DNA of 64,000 nucleotides, taken from Proales similis (taxonomy: Eukaryota; Rotifera; Eurotatoria; Ploima; Proalidae). The notes under the pieces were generated by a model. That model was not told the DNA's origin and ran no database searches. It saw only the letters and a program-made list of their open reading frames with translations. The stretch covers positions 2,232,001 to 2,296,000 of the forward strand of contig JAGVRJ010000002.1 in assembly GCA_019059635.1 (NCBI GenBank), written 5' to 3'. Below are positions 1-9,304 of the stretch, in pieces (the first letter of the stretch is position 1; every line of letters begins with the position of its first letter). The position numbers and the translations under genes were made by a program.

Positions 1-406
1 GATTTAACAAGCCCAAATATAATTTGCTTGAAATCTTTGCCCTGTTCCATCTCCCGGAATTAATCGCAATGTCAAAGCCGAAATCGATGTTAGCCCGACT
101 AAAAACAGACATAATACAACTAAAGATTTATTAATAAGAAAAGAACAGAAATTTAAATGTTGCTTTGAAAAAGAAGTGCAGAGAAAAATCAATTTACTAC
201 AGACAATCCTAAGCAAGAGCCACAAACATAATGATAAGCACAACTTCGTTTAAACTAGTATAACCTAATAGATCATCATAAAGACATGGTCTAGTTCCCT
301 AAAGATAAGATCTCTTGTTGTATTTATTAAGCTTAATTAGAAGCTGCCTCGAAATGACCTGTTTAAATTAAAATCGGGAATCCAAATTAGCAAAAACGAG
401 TAATAA
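1..406. other. left-edge stretch before the receptor array
   Basis: No intact gene is visible. A 79-codon minus-strand frame covers 4-243, but it reads through a relic of the receptor family (listed separately at 190-325) and shows no recognisable protein of its own. The first 190 bases hold nothing I can name. Confidence 0.5.
190..325 (-). pseudogene. relic of a receptor-family copy (C-terminal scrap)
   Basis: Two short blocks match copy C on the same strand. Bases around 196-222 resemble the end of copy C (about 6470-6495, the last codons before its stop). Bases 271-325 resemble 6929-6985, the loop before TM5. In copy C these blocks lie about 430 bases apart; here only about 50 separate them, so the TM6-TM7 region is deleted. 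No frame joins the pieces. This is a dead fifth copy at the left end of the array. The match was made by eye, without an alignment score. Confidence 0.6.
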
Positions 407-2800
407 TCAAAAACGAGATCGCCAAGAAGCAACCATAAATTTGACTGCTTGACTGAAACTAGAGTTGAACTTGAAAAAGACGAAAAAGTCTGTAATTGTG
501 CTGAATGTCAGAATCGACTCTGTGATCGAATAGACATTGATACATGGTGATTTAAAAATAAAATTAGAGAAAATGCAAACATTTTCAACATTGTAATCAT
601 ATGTGACCTGATCGTATCCCTTATACAGACTGGCTGCCGAATGCGGCAAACGTATCAAAAGGCCAATCAGTCCATTCGTAACAATCAGCTGCGACAATTT
701 CTTTTCAACATTTTCTTTTTCTGACTTGTTTTTAGACGCATGGTTTAAGTTCATTTTAGGACGGCTCCGAACAAACGCGAGCAGTAAGTAGTCTAAGAAG
801 AACGAGACCACAATTATTAAAAAGTCGTTAATTACTACTAACGCTAAATAGATCCACATAAAGACTGAAGTTAGTTCAATAAGAAAACCTCTTCTATCGT
901 ATTTAAACAGATCATAACGAGGCATTTCAGTGAGGCTGTCGATTGTTTCTGAATCATTGTAAAATAGGGCGGACACATTGAGCAGAAAGGTGACAATCGC
1001 CATGACCAAGATGGCATATCTGGGCGAGAGCTTGAAAACTAGTTTGCTGATTGGTTCCAGTCTTTTTGGTGCAGCGTTCATCAAATATCTGAAGAAAGTG
1101 AACGCCAGGTTCGAAAGGTTCATGCACATTCTGAACGAGCTGGCCAAATAAATCGAGTTGATCAGCATCATCAGTCTCATCGAGTCGTTGGCGAACCAGG
1201 GTGAGCAGTAGATGCTGCCGTATTCCAAGCACTCGCCCAGCAGCCTCGGTAGCATCGACAAGCTGTACAGAGCCCCGAAGAAGGCGTTGAACTGCATGTA
1301 TTCGAACAGCTTGTACTGCCGCATGCCGAGTTGTTTGTCATTCACCGATCGTGTGTTGGCCTTCATCCTGCTCAAGGCCAATATGCTGAGCAGAGCAAGA
1401 GTGACTCCGACTATCGAAATGAGGGGCTGTAGAACAATCGATACGGTGAACCTGGTCATTTGAATTGAGATCAGCACCTCGTAAATACTCGCTTCATGTT
1501 GAGCTCCAGAATCTTGGATAGAATTGTTTTTGTCGCACAATCTGAGTCTGTCTTCGAAACGGCAGTCTTCTAGCGCTTTGTCAAGGGCTGATCTATTCAT
1601 GAACAAGTCATAAAGTGATTGGTTTAAGCTCAGTGTCCACGTCTCGAACGCTTCCCATTTCGTTTCAGAGTCTTCGGACACTAGACTGGTGTGCATGAGA
1701 AAAAGAGCAGAGCAAGTGAGTTCAAGTTTTTCTTGATTCTTAAGCGGAATTTCAACATTGGGCTTTTGTGCTGGATACAATCGAAACAGGCACAAGTCTT
1801 TGTCTCCGTATGGATAGACCCGCCTGAATTCGAATTCAGTAGGTATTCCTTCTTCCCAAATGAGCGGCTCCCCCATACTCTGAACAATAATTATTGTTGA
1901 GTTGAAGTTGTCTGGTGGAAAAGCTTCTGTCCATTTTGGGTTTAAGTGAAGAAATTGGCGCAGATTTGTGATCGAAATCTTTAGAGTCTTAACACGAACG
2001 TGCCTTAGAAAAGCTTCTTGAGAGATTTTAGCTTGACCTCTAATTTCCATGAAGTCCAGTTCATTTGCAAAGAGCTGTTGGTGAAAAATGCGAGTAGATA
2101 GCCGGACCATGTAAATTGCCAGCATATAAAATTGTTTTATTTTAAAGTTCAAGTCGATAGTTGCGTTGTTTATAGTGAAGTTTTGAAATCCGACTTTGCA
2201 TACTTTAATCAAAGAGTCGACCACATCACTGATCTCAAACACATCCAACGAGGTGTCCTGAAATAGAACAGGGCAAGTATTTTCAGTGTAAATGTTGAAT
2301 CTGTTGAATTTCATGCTCAAGTTGAAGTAATTTATTGGAAGGTCCTGTCTAGGAGGAACCGATCGCTCGTCGCAGTATTTCAGCTCATGCCAGCGTCCGT
2401 CAGGCTCATTTTTAAAAATTTTCAGTTGACTGAAATAGTAAACGTAAGTTACCGAGTCTGTTGTTTCTATTTTTGATTTTGAATATTGAGGCAAGAATTC
2501 AAGATCAAAACCTTTTATGCCTAAAAAATTAAACCGTGGCATTCCGAAATCAAGTGCTTCCAAAGGATCGAATTGATTGTTCATTATCAAGTCATTAGAA
2601 CCATCTGATTCGATCATGAATGTATCCAATTCGTTATCTGCGCCAACATCTTCCAAATAACTTTCAGACCAATTTGAAAAATCTGACACTAGGCAGCCAT
2701 TCCAATTAATATATGGTTTATAAACACACTCAATACAAGTGACTTTTCGAGGCAGAGTTGAAGTAAGACTCATTAGTATCAAAGCGATAAGAAAAGACAT
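407..2800 (-). CDS. seven-TM receptor-like protein, array copy A
   Basis: Single open frame of 797 residues. It begins with a hydrophobic signal peptide (about 1-20) ending near a Cys-rich stretch. A glycosylation-rich ectodomain follows to about residue 440; it holds lines such as IFHQQLFANELDFMEIRG that look weakly like leucine-rich repeats. Seven hydrophobic segments lie between about 445 and 780. TM3 ends in FFRY where rhodopsin-type receptors have DRY, and the last segment ends in FFKFNSSF, resembling a TM7-helix 8 junction. By pattern this is a divergent class A GPCR-like protein at the cell surface; ligand and G protein are unknown. Its start aligns with those of copies C and E. The middle is nearly identical to copy B (bases 1265-1777). 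It could also be a non-GPCR 7TM protein. Confidence 0.85.
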   Translation of the reverse strand: MSFLIALILMSLTSTLPRKVTCIECVYKPYINWNGCLVSDFSNWSESYLEDVGADNELDTFMIESDGSNDLIMNNQFDPLEALDFGMPRFNFLGIKGFDLEFLPQYSKSKIETTDSVTYVYYFSQLKIFKNEPDGRWHELKYCDERSVPPRQDLPINYFNLSMKFNRFNIYTENTCPVLFQDTSLDVFEISDVVDSLIKVCKVGFQNFTINNATIDLNFKIKQFYMLAIYMVRLSTRIFHQQLFANELDFMEIRGQAKISQEAFLRHVRVKTLKISITNLRQFLHLNPKWTEAFPPDNFNSTIIIVQSMGEPLIWEEGIPTEFEFRRVYPYGDKDLCLFRLYPAQKPNVEIPLKNQEKLELTCSALFLMHTSLVSEDSETKWEAFETWTLSLNQSLYDLFMNRSALDKALEDCRFEDRLRLCDKNNSIQDSGAQHEASIYEVLISIQMTRFTVSIVLQPLISIVGVTLALLSILALSRMKANTRSVNDKQLGMRQYKLFEYMQFNAFFGALYSLSMLPRLLGECLEYGSIYCSPWFANDSMRLMMLINSIYLASSFRMCMNLSNLAFTFFRYLMNAAPKRLEPISKLVFKLSPRYAILVMAIVTFLLNVSALFYNDSETIDSLTEMPRYDLFKYDRRGFLIELTSVFMWIYLALVVINDFLIIVVSFFLDYLLLAFVRSRPKMNLNHASKNKSEKENVEKKLSQLIVTNGLIGLLIRLPHSAASLYKGYDQVTYDYNVENVCIFSNFIFKSPCINVYSITESILTFSTITDFFVFFKFNSSFSQAVKFMVASWRSRF

Positions 2801-3279
2801 TTATCCCTTTGCTTATAAAGCGCTTGTGAAAATTTTCAAATTTTATTCTATTTTCCAATGTCACAAATCCAATAATTTAAATATAAACAGAGCAGGGCTC
2901 AGATTTTTATTTGATATGTTGCCTATCTGAGACGTTTGCTTATTTAGATGACAGAGGGATAGATCCTATGAGAGCTGATTATTTGATCTTGTTTTGATCA
3001 CATCAATGTTCCAGGGTAGGTCGGATGGGTTCACGTGCTTAATAAAAACCACCTTTCAACCAAAAACAGCCAGAAAAATAAGATAAAAACACATGCCGAC
3101 AACGAAACGGCGCATAAAGCTCAGATAGGCAAATGCTTGCTTCCCCTATTATGAAGGGTGGCGAGAACCAATTAACAATTTGATAAGCATTTTTAATATG
3201 CTTTTTCAATTAATTTATTGAGAAACGGATAAGAAAAGAATAATTAAATACAATTTGAAATATAAGTATCTGACTTTGA
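2801..3279. other. spacer between receptor copies A and B
   Basis: No coding sequence recognised. It holds the promoter side of copy A, with a TATA-like stretch near 2872-2890, and the 3' flank of copy B. The sequence is AT-rich with no obvious repeat. Confidence 0.5.
2872..2890 (-). promoter_or_regulatory. TATA-like element upstream of copy A
   Basis: On the minus strand this reads TTTATATTTAAATT, about 75-90 bases before the copy A start codon. Similar AT cores lie at matching distances before copies B (5745-5760, TTTCATATTTGAAT), C (8953-8968, TTTCATATTTAAAC) and E (15728-15742, CTTCTTATTTAAGC). The shared position among diverged flanks suggests a conserved core promoter. It could also be leftover homology from duplication. 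Confidence 0.4.
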
Positions 3280-5685
3280 TCATTTTCGCCGAGAAAAGCG
3301 TTCGGTAATCAAACATATAATGGCTACTCTGAAATCGGAATTAAAATTAAAGAAGAGGAAAAAGTCAGCGATTGTGCCAAGAGCCAACATTGCCTCAGCA
3401 ATAAGATAGAGACTGGTACAAGGTGACCTAAGAATAGAAAATGGAAAGTAACAAGCAACTTCACTTTGTCCGTTAAAATACATAAGTTGGTCATATGTCT
3501 TGAAAAGGCTAATAATCGAGTGAGGCGAACGTATCAAAAAACCAATCAACCCATTGGTAACGATCAGCTGCGACAATTTCTTTTCAACATTTTCTTTTTG
3601 TGACTTTGAAGGCTTATTGTTAATTTTCATTTTCGGTCGGCCTCGAATAAACGAGAGAAGCGAGTAGTCCAAGAAAAGAGAAAAAAAATGATAACTATGT
3701 CGTTTAAGACTACTAGAGCCATATAGATCCACATTGGAATATGACTTGTTTCTTTGATAAAAGAACGCTTGTCGTAAATGAAAAGATCATAACGAGGCAT
3801 TCCAGTAAGAGTATCAACTGTTTCAGAATCATTGTAGAAGAGTACAGAAACATTAAGCAAAAAGGTGACAATCGCCATAACCGAGATGGCATATGTAGGC
3901 GACACCCTAAAAGCAAGGGTGCTGATTCGCTCAAGTTCTTTGGGCACAGCGTTCATCAAATATCGAAAAAAAGTAAACGCCAGGTTAGAAAGATTCATGC
4001 ACATTCTGAACGAGCTGGCCAAATAAATCGAGTTGATCAGCATCATCAGTCTCATCGAGTCGTTGGCGAACCAGGGCGAACAGTAGATGCTTCCATATTC
4101 TAAGCACTCGCCCAGCAGCCTCGGTAGCATCGACAAGTTGTACAGAGCCCCGAAGAAGGCGTTGAACTGCATGTATTCGAACAGCTTGTACTGCCGCATG
4201 CCGAGTTGTTTGTCATTCACCGATCGTGTGTTGGCCTTCATCCTGCTCAAGGCCAATATGCTGAGCAGAGCAAGAGTGACTCCGACTATCGAAATGAGGG
4301 GCTGTAGAACAATCGATACGGTGAACCTGGTCATTTGAATTGAGATCAGCACCTCGTAAATACTCGCTTCATGTTGAGCTCCAGAATCTTGGATAGAATT
4401 GTTTTTGTCGCACAATCTGAGTCTGTCTTCGAAACGGCAGTCTTCTAGCGCTTTGTCAAGGGCTGATCTATTCATGAACAAGTCATAAAGTGATTGGTTT
4501 AAGCTCAGTGTCCACGTCTCGAACGCTTCCCATTTCGTTTCAGAGTCTTCGGACACTAGACTGGTGTGCATGAGAAAAAGAGCAGAGCAAGTGAGTTCAA
4601 GTTTTTCTTGATTCTTAAGCGGAATTTCAACATTGGGCTTTTGTGCTGGATAGAATTGAAATAGACAAAAGTCTTCAACCGCATAACGATATATCGGCAA
4701 AGATTCGAATTGAACAGGGAAGCCATTGTCCAATAATGAATCTTTCCCCAATCTCTGAATAAAAATTATTGTCGAATTGAAGTTTTTTGGTGGAAAACCT
4801 TCTAGCCATTTTGGATTTAAATGAAGGAATTCGCGAAGATTTTTTAAATCAATTTCAAGAGTTTGAATACGAACGTGTCTTAGGAAGGCTTGCTCGCATT
4901 GCTTCAAGTGTCCTTGAATTAACACGTTATAAACTTCATTCGCAAACAATTGCTCGTGAAAAATAAGGGTTGATAGACGAACCATGTACAAATGATTCAA
5001 GTCAAATCCATTGGTGTAAAATCCGAGGTCTATTGTTTTATTTTTTGAAGTAAAGCTCTTAAACCCAAGTATGTTGACTTTTATCAGAGTCGGTCATCTC
5101 ATTCACATCAAAGAATTTCAAAGAGACATTTTTAAATAAAACGAGACAAGTGTTTTCTTTGTAAATGTTGTTCGTTTTAAACCCAACTCCTAAGTCAAAG
5201 CTCTTTGTAAATAGATCAGCTCTTTCCGATCTGCTCTGTTCATCACAATATTCCAGCTCATTCCAATTTTCATCAGAGTCGCGTTGAAGTATTTTTAAAT
5301 TCGTAAAATAAAATCTGAAAGCAACCCGTTTGGTTGTTCGATTTTCAGATTTTATATTCAGATTCGAATGCTGAAATATGTAATCAGCATCAAAACCCTT
5401 TATGCCAGCAAAGTAAAAAGAGAGATTCCCGTAATCAAGCGCCTTCAAAGGGTCAAACTCATTGCTCATTATTAAATCTTTCGAACCGTCCGATCTTATT
5501 GCAAACGATTTAAGCTGACTGCCTTGGGGTAAATCCATTGCGTAATTTTCGGACCAATCGGCTAAACATGACACCTGGCAACTATAAAATTGTTCATCAG
5601 GATAAAACATACACCGAGCTGAATTGACTTGTCGCGTCATCGATAAAACCAGGCCCAATAATATTAAAGTCAATAAAGCAAACAT
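3280..5685 (-). pseudogene. receptor array copy B, two frameshifts
   Basis: The same family as copies A, C and E, but the frame is split into three. The first piece (5685-5059) gives the signal peptide and first 208 residues. Near 5084-5086 two bases are missing relative to the sister copies, and translation runs into a stop. The second piece (to about 3690) carries the rest of the ectodomain and TM1 to TM5. Near 3681-3688 one base is missing in a run of A (T in the coding sense), shifting the frame again. The third piece (3732-3280) encodes the end of TM5 to TM7. All family motifs survive, so inactivation is recent, or the homopolymer site is a sequencing error. Bases 4140-4652 are identical to copy A. 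Confidence 0.8.
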
Positions 5686-6462
5686 ACTCTTCCACAGTTA
5701 AATAGAAGATTCGAATAATTGGGATTTATGCTCTCCTTTTAGTCGATTCAAATATGAAATGAGATCTGTTTTTCGATTCGCTTCTTATTTGAGAAGCTTG
5801 TTTTTATACGCTGCTTTTGAGGAATCGACGGCTGTTTTAGGCGAAATAACGTTGCGTTCCTAGGAGAGTTTCGCTAAATTATACATTTCCAATTAAATGT
5901 ATCACATGTGTGGATAAAAAAGTGCCCGATGCATTCGCAGGCCGAGGAATTCATATTTCAGCGATGAGGGAAAACAGAAAAATAGGCTTCGATTTAAAGG
6001 CTTACATGGGAGTCGGGACTATCTTTGATATTTTCATCCTACAATGTTTCCTTTCCGCTAAAAAATCTACAAATCGCTCGGTAGCAGATCAAATGGCATC
6101 AGGCTTTGTCTATATATTCTCTCTTAAGAGGAAAATACTTATAGGCTCTTGATTCTGGTAAAAAGTCCGTCTGAAAAATCTTCAGGCATATGATATTCTT
6201 AAATCCTTATATTGAGTCAAATCAGACCAACTTCCTGTTCTCTGATTTTTCCAAGTACAGTCAAGTTTCCCCCAGAAACGATTCTTTTTCAAACTAATGA
6301 ATTTCGATTTAACATTCTCAAGAAAGTTTCAAGCCGAAGGAAATAAGCAAAAACCAAGAATTTATTGTAGAAAATAGGGCTTTTGGTTTCCAAGAAGAAA
6401 TTGTCAAAGATTTAGGTTTCCATTTTAATCTTGCTATCAAAAAGAAATGCACAAAAACATCT
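5686..6462. other. spacer between copies B and C with duplicated block
   Basis: Carries the copy B promoter region and, at about 5935-6400, a diverged duplicate of sequence at 9130-9545, which includes the 3' end of the GH31 gene. An 80-codon plus-strand frame at 5910-6152 lies inside this duplicate and is not supported as a gene. Confidence 0.55.
6060..6400 (-). pseudogene. relic of the 3' end of a GH31 glycosidase copy
   Basis: Bases 6055-6160 align with 9238-9345, which spans the last codons and stop of the GH31 gene. Both share the words TTAAAAAATCTACA and GGATCAAAT or close variants. The coding-sense equivalent of the C-terminal codons carries stops here. Scattered similarity continues to about 6400, including a TTCTCAAG word and AATGAATTTC that also occur at 9500-9545 in the intact gene. 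This suggests a second glycosidase copy that decayed after duplication. The alignment is patchy beyond 6200. Confidence 0.45.
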
Positions 6463-8877
6463 TTAGGCTACAGATAATCCTAAACAAGAGCGCAGTTCAT
6501 CCATCAGACCTTTGACTGCTAAATTGAAACTAGAGTTGAACTTCAAAAATACGAAAAAGTCAGCGATTGTGCTCAAGGTCAAAATTGTTTCAGCAATTGA
6601 GTAGAGATTGGTGCAAGGGGAACTCAGAATATGTCCATAAAAGACACAAGCATTATCCAAATTTTTTTCTTCAGCGAAAAGTTGGTCGAAACCTTTGTAC
6701 AGACTTATTATCGAGTGAGGCAAACGTATCAAAAGACCGATTAGACCGTTAGTCACGATCAACTGTGACAATTTCTTTTCAACATTTTCTTTTTCCGACC
6801 TGCTCGAGGATGCATTTTTCCCGTTAATTTTCGGTCGGCTTCGAATAAACGAGAGAAGCGAGTAGTCAAAGAAAAGCGAGACAATGATGAGCACAACGTC
6901 GTTTAAAACTACTAGCACCAAATAGATCAGCATAAGGACATGGTTCACGTCCCTGAGATAAGATCTCTTGTCGTACATAAACAGGTCATAGCGAGGCAAC
7001 TTAATAAGGGTTTGGATGGTTTCTGAATCATTGTAAAATAGGGCGGACACATTGAGCAGAAAGGTGACAATCGCCATGACCAAGATGGCATATCTGGGCG
7101 AGAGCTTGAAAACTAGTTTGCTGATTGGTTCCAGCCTTTTTGGTGCAGCGTTCATCAAATATCTGAAGAAAGTGAACGCCAGGTTCGTAAGGTTCATGCA
7201 CATTCTGAACGAGCTGGCCAAATAAATCGAGTTGATCAGCATCATCAGCCTCATCGAGTCGTTGGCGAACCAGGGCGAACAGTAGATGCTGCCATATTCT
7301 AAGCAATCGCCTAACAGGCGTGAAATCATCGACAAGTTGTACAAGATTCCGAAGAAGGCGTTGAACTGCATGTATTCGAACATCTTGAACTGTTTCATAC
7401 CAAGTTGTCTGTCTTTCACCGTTCGTGAATCGGCCTTCATCTGGCTCAAGGCCAATATACTGAGTATACCAAGAATGACTCCGACTACTGAAATTAGGGG
7501 CTGTAGAACAATGGATAGGGTGAACCTTATCATTTGAATTGCGATCACCACCTCGTAGATACTCGCTTCATGTTGCGTGCCAGAATCTTGGATAGAATTG
7601 TTTTTGTCGCACAATCTGAGTCTGTCTTCGAAACGGCAGTCCTCTAGCGCTTTGTCAAGGGCTGATCTATTCATGAACAAGTCATAAAGTGATTGGTTTA
7701 AGCTCAGTGTCCACGTCTCGAACGCTTCCCATTTTGTTTCAGAGTCTTCGGACACTAGACTGGTGTGCATGAGAAAAAGAGCAGAGCAAGTGAGTTCAAG
7801 TTTTTCTTGGTTCTGAAGCAGTATTTCAACATTGGGCTTTTGTGTTGGATACAATCGAAACAAACAAAAGTCTTCATCTGAATAAGAATAAACTTGTTTG
7901 AATTCAAATTGGCCAGCCAATCCTCTTTCCCAAAGAAGATAATTTCCCATCTTCTGTATTAAGATTATCGTAGTATTAAAACTGCTGTCTGATGGAAAGT
8001 TTTCGATCCATTTGGGATTCAAGTGTAGAAATTCTCCAAAATTGGTTACACACAGAGAAATAGTGCGAACCCGAACATGTCTGAGGAAGGCCTGTTGGCA
8101 GTGCATCAAGTGTCCGTCTATAAAAATCGAATCAACTTCATTCGCGAATAGCTGTTTGGTAAAAATTAGGGTTGACAGGCGAATCATGTACAAACGATTC
8201 AGGTTTAATTTCTTTATATTGAGGCCCAAGTCGATTATTTGGTTGTTTGAAGTGAAATTTCGAAATCCAAGTTTGGACACCTTGATTGAAGAGTCTACAA
8301 TTTCACTGATCTCTAGCACCTCTAAAGACGTATTCCGGAATAGAACTGGACAAGTGTTCTCGGTGTAAATCATGTACTGGTTGAATTTAATACTCAACAA
8401 AAAACTGTGATTGGACAAGTCCGTCCTTTTAGGTAGAAGTTGCTCATCACAATATTTTAGCTCATTCCAATGCCCATCAGAATCACGGCTGAGCATTTTA
8501 AACTGAGATAAATAGAATTTCAACGAGACCAGTTCTGTCGAACGGTTTTCTACTTTTGAATATTGAGGCTTAAAGCCAACATCAAAGCCTTTTATTCCGA
8601 TGAAATTGAACCATGGCAGTCCAAAATGTAGCGCTTCCAACGGGTCGAATTGATTGCTAATGATTAAATTATTGGAGCCATCTGATTCGATCATGAAGTA
8701 TTCAACACCATAATCGACGTCTATGTGCTCGGCGAAGTTATGAGACCAATCGGAAAAATTAGACACTCTACAACCTTGCCACATAAGATGTGAATCAAAC
8801 AAACACTGAGCTGATGTGGCTGGCTCAGGCAGCGTTGAAGCTAGGCCCAATAATATCCAAGTTAAGAATGCCAGCAT
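6463..8877 (-). CDS. seven-TM receptor-like protein, array copy C
   Basis: Intact frame of 804 residues with the architecture described for copy A: signal peptide, ectodomain to about 450, seven hydrophobic segments, and a short tail ending GLSVA. The ectodomain contains the family line beginning FMIESDGSNNLI and several N-x-S/T sites. The gene is a mosaic. Bases 7020-7272 are nearly identical to copy A (TM3-TM4), 7280-7377 are identical to copy E (TM2 area), and 7575-7812 are nearly identical to copies A and B (end of the ectodomain). The N-terminal half differs clearly from all sisters, as expected if ligand-binding parts diverge while the membrane core is homogenised. The upstream GH31 gene lies on the same strand 427 bases away. 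Confidence 0.85.
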   Translation of the reverse strand: MLAFLTWILLGLASTLPEPATSAQCLFDSHLMWQGCRVSNFSDWSHNFAEHIDVDYGVEYFMIESDGSNNLIISNQFDPLEALHFGLPWFNFIGIKGFDVGFKPQYSKVENRSTELVSLKFYLSQFKMLSRDSDGHWNELKYCDEQLLPKRTDLSNHSFLLSIKFNQYMIYTENTCPVLFRNTSLEVLEISEIVDSSIKVSKLGFRNFTSNNQIIDLGLNIKKLNLNRLYMIRLSTLIFTKQLFANEVDSIFIDGHLMHCQQAFLRHVRVRTISLCVTNFGEFLHLNPKWIENFPSDSSFNTTIILIQKMGNYLLWERGLAGQFEFKQVYSYSDEDFCLFRLYPTQKPNVEILLQNQEKLELTCSALFLMHTSLVSEDSETKWEAFETWTLSLNQSLYDLFMNRSALDKALEDCRFEDRLRLCDKNNSIQDSGTQHEASIYEVVIAIQMIRFTLSIVLQPLISVVGVILGILSILALSQMKADSRTVKDRQLGMKQFKMFEYMQFNAFFGILYNLSMISRLLGDCLEYGSIYCSPWFANDSMRLMMLINSIYLASSFRMCMNLTNLAFTFFRYLMNAAPKRLEPISKLVFKLSPRYAILVMAIVTFLLNVSALFYNDSETIQTLIKLPRYDLFMYDKRSYLRDVNHVLMLIYLVLVVLNDVVLIIVSLFFDYSLLSFIRSRPKINGKNASSSRSEKENVEKKLSQLIVTNGLIGLLIRLPHSIISLYKGFDQLFAEEKNLDNACVFYGHILSSPCTNLYSIAETILTLSTIADFFVFLKFNSSFNLAVKGLMDELRSCLGLSVA

Positions 8878-9304
8878 TTTTTTTCAACAAGAATTGAAAG
8901 CTTTTGAGAATTTAAGAATAAAATCAAATTTTAAAGTGGCACGATGCAAACGGTTTAAATATGAAAACTGGAAGCAACGGTAAGCTTTTGATCTTGTGTC
9001 TTTCCCTTATCTCTGATCACCCCACTGATTGTTGATCCTTGAGAGAGCTGATTTTCAATCCAATTATTCAGATATTCGCTTGTTGTGATCAAACTGATGC
9101 CTGAGAGCACACCCTATGCCTATGACGCAAGAACTCACGTTTCAGTCATTTAGCGATACAGAAATTAAAATCGGCATCAAAGTAAAGCGCGAAAATCTTA
9201 AGGTATATGAAGCTTTTAATTTCAACATGCTACCCAGACCGTTAAAAAATCTACATTTGGCATGTTAGCGGATCAAATTCCACTATGCATGGTCTTTATT
9301 CTAT
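8878..9304. other. spacer between copy C and the GH31 gene
   Basis: Holds the copy C promoter side (TATA-like element at 8953-8968) and the GH31 3' flank. The part from about 9130 onward is duplicated, with divergence, at 5935-6060. Confidence 0.5.

Noticed and set aside
954-1463. Open frames on other strands inside the receptor copies (954-1232, 1212-1463, 4087-4338, 7286-7537, 14043-14294)
   Set aside because: They are shadows of the conserved receptor code. Their similarity to each other only mirrors the gene copies.
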